A program made the translations under genes and the position numbers. Below are positions 13,257-13,466 of a stretch of DNA of 13,466 nucleotides, piece after piece (within the stretch, counting starts at the first letter, position 1; each line of letters begins with the position of its first letter). The stretch is from Candidatus Opitulatrix roisinitermitis (lineage in GTDB: Bacteria; Actinomycetota; Actinomycetes; Actinomycetales; Bifidobacteriaceae), in NCBI GenBank assembly GCA_031288055.1, contig JAITSD010000055.1, positions 1 to 13,466 on the forward strand, written 5' to 3'. A model generated the notes under the pieces. The model was given only the letters and a program-made list of their open reading frames with translations. It was not told the origin of the DNA and searched no databases.

Positions 13257-13466
13257 TTGAAACAGGTTATAGCTATAGTTGGAGCCACAGCTATAGGTAA
13301 AACGCAATTTGCTTTTTATTTATCACAAAGTTTAAAACTCAAAAAAAATATAGATTGCTCATTTGTTAATGCCGACGCCTTTGCTTTTTATAAACAATTT
13401 AATATAATAAGTGCAAAACCGACTTATGAACAAATAAATACTTATACAACAGACAAAACCTTTTAT
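13257..13466 (+). CDS. miaA: MiaA: tRNA dimethylallyltransferase (N-terminal 70 codons, runs off the window)
   Basis: The open frame from TTG at 13257 runs to the window edge. It begins KQVIAIVGATAIGKTQFAF, the P-loop of MiaA (GATAIGKT, 9-16), followed by FVNADAFAFYKQFNIISAKP (36-55), which corresponds to the MiaA pattern SADS.Q.Y....IGTAKP. MiaA adds a dimethylallyl group to A37 of tRNAs reading UNN codons. An in-frame TAA lies directly upstream (13254-13256), so TTG is the earliest start, and AAAGAG (13247-13252 region) is a suitable ribosome-binding site 4-5 nt before it. Residues replacing SMQ and GT (AFA and IS) are a little unusual, so the match is to the family rather than a perfect motif. 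It follows gpmA by 24 bp. Confidence 0.83.
   Translation, partial: MKQVIAIVGATAIGKTQFAFYLSQSLKLKKNIDCSFVNADAFAFYKQFNIISAKPTYEQINTYTTDKTFY

Noticed and set aside
1..13466. Mobile elements, CRISPR arrays, defence or toxin-antitoxin genes
   Set aside because: No transposase, integrase, spaced direct repeats or attachment-site duplications were seen; every gene matches a conserved housekeeping or cell-wall family. The tRNA-Thr 3' end was considered as an integration site, but no repeat of its end or integrase is nearby.

Overview
This window is AT-rich (roughly one third G+C by eye). Its gene content is nevertheless that of an Actinomycetota cell-wall/Ser-Thr-kinase locus: fhaA, fhaB, a PP2C phosphatase, a SEDS glycosyltransferase, a class B PBP, and the kinases PknA and PknB with four PASTA domains. 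TGA is used only as a stop (for example rodA, pbpA) and TGG encodes Trp, so the standard bacterial code applies. The low G+C, tightly packed or overlapping genes, and shortened FhaA, PknA and PstP suggest a low-GC, possibly reduced or host-associated actinobacterium. I cannot name the genus from sequence alone.

Layout. At the left edge (1-422, minus strand) is the N-terminal part of an Ssd/CpaE/TadZ-like P-loop protein, divergent from everything else. A 164-bp divergent intergenic region (423-586) carries promoter-like elements in both directions. All remaining genes are on the plus strand. fhaA (587-1267) is followed by an inserted block: alr (1303-2577), tsaE (2558-3091), tsaB (3091-3663), rimI (3653-4096) and a tRNA-Thr(CGU) gene (4134-4206). 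fhaB starts one base after the tRNA (4208-4636), followed by pstP (4637-5608), rodA/ftsW-like (5636-7006), pbpA (7049-8512) and pknA (8509-9348). A gap with a good extended -10 promoter precedes pknB (9419-11299). Then come a MalY/PatB-type PLP C-S lyase/aminotransferase (11299-12471), gpmA (12474-13232) and the 5' part of miaA (13257 to the window edge).

How the genes work together. PknB probably senses muropeptide or lipid II outside the cell through its PASTA domains. PknA and PknB phosphorylate cytoplasmic targets, PstP reverses this, and FhaA/FhaB read phosphothreonine. The SEDS protein and PbpA form the polymerase/transpeptidase pair, and Alr supplies D-alanine for peptidoglycan. TsaE and TsaB make the t6A37 modification that a tRNA-Thr needs, and such a tRNA lies just downstream of them. 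RimI (ribosomal protein acetylation) and MiaA (A37 prenylation of other tRNAs) add translation functions.

I found no mobile element, CRISPR array or defence system. The observations most worth a second look are: the tRNA-Thr/fhaB junction, where the only Shine-Dalgarno-like sequence for fhaB lies in the tRNA acceptor stem; the t6A genes next to a t6A-substrate tRNA; PstP and PknA that lack membrane anchors; a tandem hexapeptide repeat in the PstP tail; a 32-nt identity between pknA and pknB; and a dyad over the pknB promoter that shares an 11-mer with the fhaA promoter.
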